Positions 9,399 through 16,977 of a stretch of DNA of 64,000 bases are shown here, piece after piece. The position numbers and the translations under genes were made by a program. Origin of the DNA: Kosakonia oryzae (GTDB lineage Bacteria; Pseudomonadota; Gammaproteobacteria; Enterobacterales; Enterobacteriaceae); contig NZ_CP014007.2 in assembly GCF_001658025.2 (NCBI RefSeq), positions 5,084,001 to 5,148,000 on the forward strand, given 5' to 3'. Every line of letters starts with the position of its first letter. Within the stretch, counting starts at the first letter, position 1. The notes under the pieces were generated by a model. That model ran no database searches. It had not been told where the DNA came from and worked only from the letters and a program-made list of their open reading frames with translations.

Positions 9399-9432
9399 TT
9401 GACAGCGCCCCCGCTAACCCTTTATTTATAAC
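9399..9432 (+). promoter_or_regulatory. Candidate promoter for lysC upstream of the repeats
   Basis: A perfect -35 hexamer TTGACA (9399-9404) is followed by an AT-rich stretch with TTTATT at 16 bases and TATAAC at 22 bases. It is the best -35 element seen between pgi and lysC on the plus strand. If it is the lysC promoter, the leader RNA would include the REP and both ERIC copies before the riboswitch. The spacing to a good -10 is not ideal. Confidence 0.35.
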
Positions 9433-9463
9433 CACACTTCTTGCGCGCGAGCGCAGAAGAAGC

Positions 9464-9511
9464 TTGCGGGATGGCACTGCGTTTATCCGGCCTACAGAGT
9501 ATGTAGGCCCG
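9464..9511. repeat. REP (palindromic unit) element
   Basis: The sequence around TGCGGGATGGCACTGCG and TTATCCGGCCTAC is the classical REP/PU consensus, followed by a second small palindrome with GTAGGCCC. REP units occur in enterobacterial intergenic DNA, can stabilise mRNA 3' ends and bind gyrase or IHF. It lies between the divergent genes pgi and lysC, which is unusual because REPs normally follow genes. Confidence 0.8.
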
Positions 9512-9580
9512 CCACGCATACCGCCACCGGCCAGTTTTAAGTTACCCGAGCCAACGCCGCTTTCGCGCGAGAGACGACGG

Positions 9581-9706
9581 TAAGTATTACCAATGCATTT
9601 CGCGTTGTGGCCAGGCGGCAACTGAGCGCATCCCCGGGAGCTTACATCGGTAAGTGACCGGGGTAAGTGAAGGCAGCCAACACCGCCACAGCGCGGCAAG
9701 CGAAGG
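9581..9706 (+). repeat. ERIC element, first copy of tandem pair
   Basis: A 126-bp unit with the ERIC landmarks: GGCGGCAACTGA, CATCCCCGGGAGCTTAC, GGTAAGTGACCGGGGTAAG and GGCAGCCAACACCGCC. It is repeated immediately by the next unit with exactly 126-bp spacing. The core differs from the standard ERIC PCR-primer sequences at several positions. Confidence 0.92.
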
Positions 9707-9832
9707 TAAGTATTACCAACGCATTTCGCGTTGTGGCCAGGCGGCAACTGAACGCATCCCCGGGAGCTTACATCGGTAAGTGACCGGGGTAAGTGAAGGC
9801 AGCCAACACCGCCACAGCGTGAAAGGCGAAGG
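9707..9832 (+). repeat. ERIC element, second copy of tandem pair
   Basis: The second 126-bp unit differs from the first at only a handful of positions (CAACGC for CAATGC, CTGAACG for CTGAGCG, and a few bases near the 3' end). This indicates a fairly recent tandem duplication. Its end lies six bases before the first paired base of the lysine riboswitch. Confidence 0.92.
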
Positions 9833-9838
9833 TAATAG

Positions 9839-10026
9839 CCAGAAGAGGCGCGTTGCCCAGGTACACGGTGTTCGAAGTGCCAGACTGAAGAAAACACCTG
9901 AGGGGGAGCAACGCCGAGATAACAAAACGCCTGGCAGCGTTCGTTATCGGCTACAGAGGCTGAATCCTCTGGGTTGTCACCAGAAACGTTCGCAGTCGGG
10001 CGTTTCGCAAGGTGGAGCGCTTCTGG
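9839..10026 (+). ncRNA. Lysine riboswitch (L box) in the lysC leader
   Basis: The closing helix P1 is CCAGAAG (9839-9845) with CTTCTGG (10020-10026). Inside are the conserved L-box elements: AGAGGCGCGTTGCCC, ACACCTGAGGGGGAGCAACGCCGAG, ATCGGCTACAGAGGCTGAATCCTCTGGGTTGTC and CGCAGTCGGGCG. This closely resembles the E. coli lysC leader. Lysine binding shuts off expression of aspartokinase III, in E. coli by exposing RNase E sites and by hiding the ribosome binding site. The region 10027-10121 holds the expression platform, with ACGAGG just before the lysC ATG. Confidence 0.95.
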
Positions 10027-10121
10027 GGAAAACGTAGTTGTTTTGCTATCTGCGCCACCCCTGTTTTTCGCTCTTTCCTTGTGCCAAGGCTGAATATTGG
10101 ATCCCCTGACACGAGGTTGTT

Positions 10122-11471
10122 ATGACGAGTTTAGTTGTCGCCAAATTTGGCGGCACCAGTGTTGCCGATTACGATGCCATGAACCGCAGTGCGGACGTGG
10201 TGCTTGCCGATGCCAGCGTCCGTCTGGTTGTTCTCTCCGCCTCTGCGGGCGTGACCAATCTGCTGGTTGCCCTGTCTGAAGGGCTGGAAGCCAGCGAGCG
10301 CTTCGTAAAACTCGACGCTATCCGCAAAATTCAGTTCGATATCCTGGAACGTATGGCGAATCCTTCCGTGATTCGTGAAGAGATCGAACGCCTGCTGGAA
10401 AATATCACCACCCTGGCGGAAGCCGCCTCGCTGGCGACCTCTACGGCCCTGACCGACGAGCTGGTGAGCCACGGCGAATTAATGTCGACTCTGCTGTTTG
10501 TTGAAGTGCTGCGTGAACGTAACGTTCAGGCGCAGTGGTTTGACGTGCGTAAAGTCATGCGTACCAGCGATCGCTTTGGCCGTGCCGAGCCGGATGTCGC
10601 CGCGCTGGCTGAGCTTTCCGCCCAGCAACTCGCGCCGCGCCTCAGCGAAGGGTTAATCATCACCCAGGGCTTTATCGGTAGCGAAGCCAAAGGCCGTACC
10701 ACCACGCTGGGCCGTGGCGGCAGCGACTATACGGCAGCGCTGCTGGGTGAAGCGCTGCACGCCTCACGTGTGGATATCTGGACAGATGTTCCGGGCATCT
10801 ATACCACCGATCCGCGCGTCGTTCCGGCAGCAAAACGCATTGATGAAATCGCCTTTGAAGAAGCGGCTGAGATGGCCACTTTTGGCGCGAAAGTGCTGCA
10901 TCCGGCCACTCTGTTGCCTGCCGTGCGCAGCGACATTCCGGTATTTGTCGGCTCCAGCAAAGACCCGAAAGCGGGCGGCACGCTGGTATGCAACAAAACC
11001 ACTAATCCACCGCTGTTCCGCGCACTGGCGCTGCGCCGCAGACAAACGCTGCTGACGCTGCACAGCCTGAACATGCTGCACTCACGTGGCTTCCTGGCCG
11101 AAGTGTTTGGCATCCTCGCACGACACAATATCTCTGTCGATCTGATCACCACCTCCGAAGTGAGCGTGGCGCTGACGCTGGATACCACCGGCTCAACGTC
11201 AACCGGCGATACGTTGCTGACCCAGTCGCTGCTGACCGAGCTGTCATCGCTGTGCCGCGTGGAAGTCGAAGAGAACCTGGCGCTGGTGGCGCTGATCGGC
11301 AATGAGCTGTCGAAAGCCTGCGGCGTGGGGAAAGAGGTGTTTGGCGTGCTCGACCCGTTCAACATTCGCATGATCTGCTACGGCGCATCCAGCCATAACC
11401 TCTGCTTCCTGGTGCCTGGCGCCGAAGCGGAGCAGGTTGTACAGAAGCTGCATCATAATTTGTTTGAATAA
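10122..11471 (+). CDS. lysC: Lysine-sensitive aspartokinase III
   Basis: The 449-residue enzyme phosphorylates aspartate, the first step to lysine, methionine, threonine and diaminopimelate. The N-terminal kinase domain starts with the nucleotide-binding KFGGTSV (residues 8-14) and has TTTLGRGGSDYTAALL and the FGAKVLHPATL loop. Two ACT domains occupy about residues 310-449 (for example TLLTLHSLNMLHSRGFLAEVFGIL) and bind lysine for feedback inhibition. Length and sequence agree with E. coli LysC. It is regulated by the lysine riboswitch directly upstream and is monocistronic: a strong terminator follows. Nothing in the reading frame looks altered. Confidence 0.98.
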   Translation: MTSLVVAKFGGTSVADYDAMNRSADVVLADASVRLVVLSASAGVTNLLVALSEGLEASERFVKLDAIRKIQFDILERMANPSVIREEIERLLENITTLAEAASLATSTALTDELVSHGELMSTLLFVEVLRERNVQAQWFDVRKVMRTSDRFGRAEPDVAALAELSAQQLAPRLSEGLIITQGFIGSEAKGRTTTLGRGGSDYTAALLGEALHASRVDIWTDVPGIYTTDPRVVPAAKRIDEIAFEEAAEMATFGAKVLHPATLLPAVRSDIPVFVGSSKDPKAGGTLVCNKTTNPPLFRALALRRRQTLLTLHSLNMLHSRGFLAEVFGILARHNISVDLITTSEVSVALTLDTTGSTSTGDTLLTQSLLTELSSLCRVEVEENLALVALIGNELSKACGVGKEVFGVLDPFNIRMICYGASSHNLCFLVPGAEAEQVVQKLHHNLFE

Positions 11472-11500
11472 AATTCCTTAGCACGATAAACAATAACTAT

Positions 11501-11526
11501 GGCCGGGCACGAACCCGGCCTTTTTA
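11501..11526 (+). terminator. Rho-independent terminator of lysC
   Basis: GGCCGGG, loop CACGAA, CCCGGCC (11501-11520) followed by five T residues, about 30 bases after the lysC stop. Confidence 0.93.
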
Positions 11527-11565
11527 TAAAAAAACACAACACAACAATCGCAAGGAATTCCTCAC

Positions 11566-12507
11566 ATGCTCGCAACACTGACGCGGCTGTTCCCGTTATG
11601 GGCGCTGCTGCTTTCCGTCCTCGCTTATTACTTCCCACCCACCTTCGTCGCCATCGGTCCGTGGGTGAGCACGCTGCTGATGCTGATTATGTTCGGCATG
11701 GGCGTGCACCTGAAACTCGATGATTTTAAACGCGTGCTCTCTCGCCCGGCGCCGGTCGCCGCGGGCATTTTCCTGCACTATCTGGTGATGCCGCTGGCGG
11801 CATGGCTGCTGGCGTTGCTCTTTAAGATGCCGCCAGATTTGTCCGCCGGAATGGTGCTGGTCGGCAGCGTCGCCAGCGGTACGGCGTCGAACGTGATGAT
11901 CTACCTGGCAAAAGGCGACGTCGCGCTGTCGGTCACCATCTCTTCCGTCTCAACCCTGGTCGGTGTGATCGCGACGCCGCTGCTGACGCGCCTGTACGTC
12001 GATGCGCATATCCAGGTGGATGTGATGGGTATGCTGCTGAGTATTTTGCAAATTGTGGTGATCCCAATAGCGCTGGGGTTGATTGTGCATCACCTGTTCC
12101 CGCGCGTGGTGAAAGCGGTCGAACCGTATCTGCCCGCCTTCTCGATGGTGTGTATTCTGGCGATCATCAGCGCGGTAGTGGCCGGTTCTGCGGCGTATAT
12201 CGCCTCGGTTGGCCTGGTGGTGATTGTCGCGGTGATTCTGCACAACAGCATCGGTTTGCTGGGCGGTTACTGGGGCGGACGCCTGTTCGGCTTTGATGAA
12301 TCCACCTGCCGCACGCTGGCGATTGAAGTGGGCATGCAAAACTCAGGTCTGGCCGCCGCGTTGGGTAAAATCTACTTCTCCCCGCTCGCCGCACTGCCTG
12401 GCGCGTTGTTCTCCGTCTGGCATAACCTCTCTGGCTCGCTGCTGGCGGGTTACTGGTCCGGTAAACCCGTCGACGGGCGCAACGCGGATGCGGTGAAAGA
12501 GGGGTAA
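11566..12507 (+). CDS. panS: Ketopantoate/pantoate transporter PanS (bile acid:sodium symporter family)
   Basis: The 313-residue inner-membrane protein belongs to the BASS (bile acid:sodium symporter) family, with about nine to ten hydrophobic helices. Family motifs are [15 protein letters not shown] near residue 46, [27 protein letters not shown] and [15 protein letters not shown]. The last two contain the broken helices that bind sodium and substrate. In Salmonella the close homologue next to lysC was shown to import ketopantoate, an intermediate of coenzyme A synthesis, hence the name. The start at 11566 follows AAGGAATTCCTCAC. It is a single gene followed by a REP-type hairpin. E. coli K-12 lacks it at this place. 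Confidence 0.85.
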   Translation: MLATLTRLFPLWALLLSVLAYYFPPTFVAIGPWVSTLLMLIMFGMGVHLKLDDFKRVLSRPAPVAAGIFLHYLVMPLAAWLLALLFKMPPDLSAGMVLVGSVASGTASNVMIYLAKGDVALSVTISSVSTLVGVIATPLLTRLYVDAHIQVDVMGMLLSILQIVVIPIALGLIVHHLFPRVVKAVEPYLPAFSMVCILAIISAVVAGSAAYIASVGLVVIVAVILHNSIGLLGGYWGGRLFGFDESTCRTLAIEVGMQNSGLAAALGKIYFSPLAALPGALFSVWHNLSGSLLAGYWSGKPVDGRNADAVKEG

Positions 12508-12518
12508 CAGAGCAACCA

Positions 12519-12547
12519 CTGCCGGATAAAAACGTATCATCCGGCAG
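12519..12547. repeat. REP-like hairpin between panS and the antitoxin gene
   Basis: CTGCCGGAT (12519-12527) and ATCCGGCAG (12539-12547) form a perfect 9-bp stem with an 11-base loop, the shape of a single REP unit. It fills the gap between the convergent stops of panS and the antitoxin gene and may protect or end both transcripts. Confidence 0.75.
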
Positions 12548-12556
12548 ATTAATTTT

Positions 12557-12895
12557 TTACCCAACCGTAATCGTCACCGGCTTACCGAGTTTACTCAGCA
12601 TGGTGACCAGGGCATCAATGGTAAATTTACTGGTTTTTTGATTAACCACATCGGAGACGCGAGGGCGAGAAATATTGAGTCTGGCGGCTACTTCCGCCTG
12701 TTTGAGGTGGTTTTCAGCTATCCAGCCGGCGATTTCCTGCATCAGTTGCCGTTTAATACTCAGCAATTGGATGACCTCTCGTTCCGCATCCTGCGCAAGC
12801 GCATTTGCGGTTTCAGGTGCAAAACCCAGTTCCGCAAAAATATTGGCACCGGCCGGGGTCACATGACCAATCAGATTTTCTGTTGTCGTTTTCAT
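12557..12895 (-). CDS. XRE-family antitoxin of a type II toxin-antitoxin pair
   Basis: The 112-residue protein has a Cro/C1-type helix-turn-helix in its second half (LKQAEVAARLNISRPRVSDVVNQKTSKFTIDALVTMLSKLG). This arrangement is typical of HigA-like antitoxins that neutralise RelE-type toxins. The N-terminal half (ANIFAELGFAPETANALAQDAE) resembles the toxin-binding part of the same family. The ATG overlaps the toxin stop in the sequence ATGA, so the two are translationally coupled, with the toxin first as in higBA. It would repress its own promoter through the palindrome upstream of the toxin. The exact subfamily cannot be settled by eye. Confidence 0.85.
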   Translation of the reverse strand: MKTTTENLIGHVTPAGANIFAELGFAPETANALAQDAEREVIQLLSIKRQLMQEIAGWIAENHLKQAEVAARLNISRPRVSDVVNQKTSKFTIDALVTMLSKLGKPVTITVG

Positions 12896-13245
12896 TTTTG
12901 ATTCCTGTAATGCTCAACCAATGCGCGATAGCGGGTACGGGCTATCGCCTTATCTGAGAGCGAAGTGCGCTGAGACGTTTTATGAAAACAGTGCAAAACA
13001 TACAGCGCATCTTCAAACCTGGCCAGGTAAAAAACGCGGAACGCGCCTGCGTGATTGCGAAGCCGGATTTCCGCCACGCCAGCGCCAACCTCAGCCATCA
13101 CTCTCCAGTCCGACGCTTCCAGGCCAGCCTGAATTTTGTGCAGATAGCCCGCATCTTTGCGAACATCTTCTGGAAAAGCACATAAGTCCTTGTATGACGA
13201 ACCCAGCCAAATGATGGGCTTTAGGGCAGGTCGCAACTCCAGCAT
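12892..13245 (-). CDS. RelE/HigB-superfamily toxin (phage Gp49-like)
   Basis: The 117-residue basic protein has the pattern of Gp49-like/HigB toxins. KPIIWLGSSYKDLCAFPEDVRKDAGYLHKIQAG comes near the N-terminus, and IRLRNHAGAFRVFYLARFEDALYVLHCFHKTSQRTS contains the core beta sheet and the conserved KTS motif of the RelE fold. Relatives are ribosome-dependent mRNA endonucleases. The candidate catalytic residues are basic and aromatic, as usual in this group, and no residue looks missing. The gene is first in a two-gene operon and lies between panS and yjbD, which would be close neighbours without it, so the pair looks like a small insertion. Confidence 0.87.
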   Translation of the reverse strand: MLELRPALKPIIWLGSSYKDLCAFPEDVRKDAGYLHKIQAGLEASDWRVMAEVGAGVAEIRLRNHAGAFRVFYLARFEDALYVLHCFHKTSQRTSLSDKAIARTRYRALVEHYRNQK

Positions 13246-13256
13246 AACACATCCTT

Positions 13257-13272
13257 GTATAAAATTTTATAC
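13257..13272. promoter_or_regulatory. Palindromic operator/promoter of the toxin-antitoxin pair
   Basis: GTATAAAATTTTATAC is a perfect 16-bp palindrome 11 bases upstream of the toxin ATG. It contains TATAAA, which suits a -10 element. Autoregulated type II pairs usually have the antitoxin bind such a dyad over the promoter. The short leader and the overlap of dyad and ribosome binding region are notable. Confidence 0.65.
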
Positions 13273-13421
13273 CAAATCTGCATGATGTTACGCCGACGTC
13301 AGCCATTGTCACCCACGCTCCGACAAATATGCGAAGCGCTTTCCAGCGTTTATGCGCCATTACGCATGCTTTACCTGGCCGCATCGCGTACACTCGTTGC
13401 ACTTCCCGAGGAGAGAATCCC

Positions 13422-13694
13422 ATGGCCCTGACCAGACTGACGCAAAAAGAGATGACGGAGAGCGAACAACGGGAGCTAAAAACCCTGCTCGATCGCGCCC
13501 GCATCGCGCATGGACGCCCGCTCAGCAATTCTGAAGCGAATCATGTGAAAAAAGAGTACATCGATAAGCTGATGGAGCAGCGTGAAGCGGAAGTGAAGAA
13601 AGCCCGCAAGGTTAAAAAACAGCAGGCTTACAAACCCGATGAGAGCACGACCTTTTCCTGGTCGGCGAATACCTCAACGCGCGGCAGACGCTAA
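13422..13694 (+). CDS. yjbD: YjbD, small DUF3811 protein
   Basis: The 90-residue, highly charged protein matches E. coli YjbD. It starts MALTRLTQKEMTE, has a lysine/alanine-rich helix (EQREAEVKKARKVKKQQ) and ends FSWSANTSTRGRR. Function is unknown. The basic coiled-coil-like helix could bind nucleic acid or ribosomes, which is only a guess. The start at 13422 is preceded by CGAGGAGAG. Its stop codon directly abuts the stop of the convergent rluF with no base between, as the enterobacterial order predicts. Confidence 0.92.
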   Translation: MALTRLTQKEMTESEQRELKTLLDRARIAHGRPLSNSEANHVKKEYIDKLMEQREAEVKKARKVKKQQAYKPDESTTFSWSANTSTRGRR

Positions 13695-14558
13695 TCAGCG
13701 CCCTTTCTTCTTTCTCCCCGGCTGGGTAAAGCGTTTACCTGCCGGTTTGCCCCGATTTTTCTCTTCGGGCTTCGCAACATTGACGGCAGGTTTTTTCGCC
13801 GCCTGCGGTTTTGCTTTGGCTTTCGGCTTCGCTTCTGAGGATGAGTTCTCAATCAGTTTGAACAGCGCGATCAATTCGTCGTCGGTTAAATCGCGCCACT
13901 CGCCCGGCGGCAGCCCGGTGAGGCTGACGTTCATAATACGCGTGCGTTCCAGCTTCGTGACTTCATAACCGAAATGCTCGCACATGCGGCGGATCTGGCG
14001 GTTCAGCCCCTGCACCAGCGTGATGCGGAAAGTGAAAGGCGCTTCTTTCTTAACCTTGCATTTTTTGGTTACCGTACCGAGGATCGGCACGCCCGCGCCC
14101 ATACCCCGAATAAACTCATCGGTCACCGGTTTGTTGACGGTCACCAGATACTCTTTTTCGTGGTCGTTACCTGCACGCAGGATTTTATTCACTAAGTCGC
14201 CGTGATTAGTGAGAAAAATCAGCCCCTGTGAATCTTTGTCCAGACGACCAATGGGGAAAATACGGCTGCTATGATTAACAAAATCAACAATATTGTCTTT
14301 TTCGCCGTCTTCAGTGGTACTGACAATGCCAACCGGTTTATTCAACGCGATAAATACCAGATCTTCTGCATTTCGCGGCTCGATAAGTTGACCGTTCACT
14401 TTGACAACGTCTCCGGCAACAACCTGATCGCCGATCCCGGCGCGCTTGCCGTTGATAAAAACATTGCCCTGCTCGATATAACGATCGGCCTCACGACGCG
14501 AGCAAATCCCGCTTTCGCTGATATATTTGTTTAAACGTGTTGATTGGGTTGGCAGCAT
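13695..14558 (-). CDS. rluF: 23S rRNA pseudouridine(2604) synthase RluF
   Basis: The 287-residue enzyme belongs to the RluB/E/F/RsuA group. It has an N-terminal S4 RNA-binding domain ([23 protein letters not shown], residues 8-30). The catalytic motif is [18 protein letters not shown] with the active-site Asp at residue 107. [14 protein letters not shown] follows near residue 215. The C-terminal tail is long, basic and Pro/Lys/Ala-rich ([15 protein letters not shown]). RluF of E. coli isomerises U2604 and, less so, U2605 of 23S rRNA. In K-12 pepE lies upstream of it, but here there is no gene between rluF and yjbB. Confidence 0.95.
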   Translation of the reverse strand: MLPTQSTRLNKYISESGICSRREADRYIEQGNVFINGKRAGIGDQVVAGDVVKVNGQLIEPRNAEDLVFIALNKPVGIVSTTEDGEKDNIVDFVNHSSRIFPIGRLDKDSQGLIFLTNHGDLVNKILRAGNDHEKEYLVTVNKPVTDEFIRGMGAGVPILGTVTKKCKVKKEAPFTFRITLVQGLNRQIRRMCEHFGYEVTKLERTRIMNVSLTGLPPGEWRDLTDDELIALFKLIENSSSEAKPKAKAKPQAAKKPAVNVAKPEEKNRGKPAGKRFTQPGRKKKGR

Positions 14559-14644
14559 AAACTCTCCTGTAAAAGCGGAATATAACTGGCTTTAAGAGGA
14601 GAAAAAATGGATTTTTATCGTGCGTAAATGAATTTGTGCACTAA

Positions 14645-14690
14645 CCCGATAAAAACCGGGGTTTTTAGACGCCGTGCCGGGTGGCACGGC
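14645..14690 (-). terminator. Terminator region downstream of yjbB
   Basis: On the minus strand a perfect 8-bp hairpin (GCCGTGCC, loop ACCC, GGCACGGC; 14671-14690) comes five bases after the yjbB stop and is followed by GTCTAAAAACCCCGG and a second weak hairpin with TTTTTAT (14645-14660). Confidence 0.7.
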
Positions 14691-14695
14691 GGGGA

Positions 14696-16327
14696 TTAAT
14701 TATCGTCGCGATCGTCATCTTCATCGGGTTGTTCCAGAACGCCATAGGCCACCGAGCAGAACAGGGAGTTGAGTCGTTTCATGTCTCCCAGCAGACCAAG
14801 GTGCAACGAACTGGTTTCAATGCTCTGAACGTTTTGCTGATGCAGTCGATCAACGTGCGCATGCGCATAGCGCCGGTTCATAATACGGAAGCGGTGTTTG
14901 CTGCGACGCAGACGACGGGCGCTGGTGACATCGCTGGAGAAAAACACCGACATCGCCAGTTTCAGATTCCCCACCAACCGTTCATGCAGCGCATCCAGCT
15001 CTTTCAGCCCTTCCCCTGAAAAAGCGCGTCGTGCGGCTAACGATTTGTCGGCGATTTCACTGCCCATCCGCTCGACAATATCGGAAGCCTGCTCCAGGTT
15101 AAGCGACATCTCGATAATTTCCGCCCAGCGTTTTGACTCCTCTTCCGCCAGCTCCTCTTTCGGCATACGCGCCAGATAGAGCTTGATCGCGGTATAAAGC
15201 ACGTTGACGTCATCTGCCAGCTTGCGCAGCTCTTTCTCCTGCCGCGGCTCGCCGTGCATCACTTTATGCAAACCTTCCAGCATCAGCTCCATCGCATCGC
15301 CCATGCGCAGCGTTTCGCGCGCGGCATTCGCCAGCGCCAGCGTCGGCGTATCCAGCGCAGAACTGTCGAGATGTTTGGGTTTCAGACGCGCATCCAGCTC
15401 CTGTTCATCGCTAATAATGCGTTTACAAAATTGCGCCATCGGCCCGGCAAACGGCACCATCGCCAGACAGCGGATCAGGTTGTAGAAAACGTGGAAGTAA
15501 ATCACCAGTTCCGCTTCCGGCAGCGGCAGTTTTTGCATCGAACTGGCGAGCACATGGACAAACGGCAGAATGATCAGGCTGCCTACCAGCTTAAACAGCA
15601 GGCTGCCGAGCGCCACCCGGCGGGCTGCGGCATTAGCCGCACTGTTGTTCAGCATCGCCAGCAGACCAGAACCCAGGTTGGCACCAATCACCAGGCACAA
15701 CGCCACCGGAAACGAAATAATACTGGCGGCAGCCAGCGTTGCCGTCAGCAGTACGGCGGCCAGGCTTGAATAACTGATAATCGCAAAGACCGCGCCAATC
15801 AGTGCATCCAACAGGATATCACCCGTCAGCGAGGCAAAAATCACCTGAACCCCACTTGCCTGGGTGATTGGCGTCACCGCCTGCACGATGAGTTCCAGCG
15901 CCAGCAGGATCAGCCCGAGGCCAATACTGACGCGGCCCAGTTGTCCTTCACGGGTTTGTTTGCGGCCGAGGAAGAAAATCACGCCGATAAAAATCAGCAG
16001 CGGCGACAGCCATGAAAGATCGAAGGTCAGCACACGCGCCATCAGCGCGGTCCCGACATCGGCACCAAGTACAATCACCAGCGCCGGGGTCAGCGCCACT
16101 AAATCCTGCGCCACGAAGGATGTCACCAGCATGGTCGTCGCGTTGCTGCTCTGTACCAGCGCGGTCACGCCGATACCCGCGCAGAAGGCGAGCGGTTTTT
16201 TCTCCACGCTGCGGCTGAGCACCGTCCGTAAACGGGCGCCAAAGACGCGCATCACACCGGTACGGACAATATGGGTACCCCATACCAGCAAGGCAACAGC
16301 AGATAACAGATGAAGCAAAGTCAGCAC
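14696..16327 (-). CDS. yjbB: YjbB, sodium/phosphate cotransporter-family protein with PhoU-like tail
   Basis: The 543-residue protein has the E. coli YjbB length. The first about 300 residues contain two NptA-type Na/Pi repeats with the QSSNATTMLVTSF and GANLGSGLLAMLNNSAANAAARR signatures, each followed by hydrophobic helices. The last about 200 residues are soluble and helical, like PhoU (ALANAARETLRMGDAMELMLEGL and on). In E. coli YjbB has been linked to phosphate export. The start is a GTG at 16327 preceded by AAGGAGG with a rather long spacer, and the first residues MLTLLHLL agree with the homologue. It follows the orphan pair transcribed from the same strand, with 173 bases between. Confidence 0.94.
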   Translation of the reverse strand: MLTLLHLLSAVALLVWGTHIVRTGVMRVFGARLRTVLSRSVEKKPLAFCAGIGVTALVQSSNATTMLVTSFVAQDLVALTPALVIVLGADVGTALMARVLTFDLSWLSPLLIFIGVIFFLGRKQTREGQLGRVSIGLGLILLALELIVQAVTPITQASGVQVIFASLTGDILLDALIGAVFAIISYSSLAAVLLTATLAAASIISFPVALCLVIGANLGSGLLAMLNNSAANAAARRVALGSLLFKLVGSLIILPFVHVLASSMQKLPLPEAELVIYFHVFYNLIRCLAMVPFAGPMAQFCKRIISDEQELDARLKPKHLDSSALDTPTLALANAARETLRMGDAMELMLEGLHKVMHGEPRQEKELRKLADDVNVLYTAIKLYLARMPKEELAEEESKRWAEIIEMSLNLEQASDIVERMGSEIADKSLAARRAFSGEGLKELDALHERLVGNLKLAMSVFFSSDVTSARRLRRSKHRFRIMNRRYAHAHVDRLHQQNVQSIETSSLHLGLLGDMKRLNSLFCSVAYGVLEQPDEDDDRDDN

Positions 16328-16500
16328 TGAGTGGGATCCTCCTTATTGTTATGCGTTGCTGGCTATCTGCGGAGAGATAACCACAACATTATGGTTTAAG
16401 TATAAGGTGTTAAAACCAGGAATAGCGCAGAACGCCGCTTAAGCATCCTGCGAGTTGTAAGGAAAAATGACGGTTTTGTGACAATGATGGGGTTTAGCGC

Positions 16501-16977
16501 TTAGCGGCTGGCGGCATCCATGGCCTGCGACTCATCATTTCGTTTAATCCACATAATAGAGCCAATTTTAACCACCTCCGACAGGACAAACAGCAGGATG
16601 GCGATCCACGGAGAACGCACATCAGAAAAATGCATAATCAGCGGGATTAGCGCAATGGAGCATTTCAACGAAAATACCCGGCCAATTTCCTGAACGATTA
16701 AAAAGATATTATTGATATCCTTTTTGACTATCATCCACCAGCCAGAAAATGCTAATGAAACGATCAGTACAATATTAATAAAGAACAGCAACTGGATCAG
16801 CCCACCGGTTAAACCACCTACGCCTAATTGCGCGTAGTTGGTATAAAACCCATGGATGTCGGAATAAAAAGGAATACTCCCACCCTGTAGTGAGAAAAAT
16901 AAATATCCGGCCAATGCCAGTACATCCATAATCCCCCAGAACAGGTATATCTTATTTTTTAAACTCATAATCTTCAT
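16501..16977 (-). CDS. Unrecognised small membrane protein, second gene of orphan pair
   Basis: The 158-residue protein has about four hydrophobic segments (residues 9-30, 54-83, 98-118 and 123-145) separated by short polar loops, and a hydrophilic tail ending DESQAMDAASR. I recognise no family. It overlaps the 3' end of the upstream gene by 26 bases in another frame, which implies translational coupling and a joint role. A second ATG at 16968 (MSLKNK) is an equally good start. The codons are clearly more AT-rich than in yjbB and metH. A small multi-span membrane protein encoded straight after a soluble one fits an immunity protein for a membrane-acting toxin, or an anchor for its partner, but that is speculation. 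Confidence 0.75.
   Translation of the reverse strand: MKIMSLKNKIYLFWGIMDVLALAGYLFFSLQGGSIPFYSDIHGFYTNYAQLGVGGLTGGLIQLLFFINIVLIVSLAFSGWWMIVKKDINNIFLIVQEIGRVFSLKCSIALIPLIMHFSDVRSPWIAILLFVLSEVVKIGSIMWIKRNDESQAMDAASR

Noticed and set aside
9581-9832. Possible CRISPR or satellite array
   Set aside because: Only two units, contiguous with no spacers, and the unit is a recognisable ERIC.
9331-9897. 188-codon minus-strand frame with an internal duplication
   Set aside because: The repeated protein sequence is just the translation of the tandem ERIC units, which are non-coding repeats.
14559-14695. A remnant of pepE between rluF and yjbB
   Set aside because: The 137 bases contain terminator hairpins and the rluF promoter region. 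No stretch reads as a peptidase fragment.
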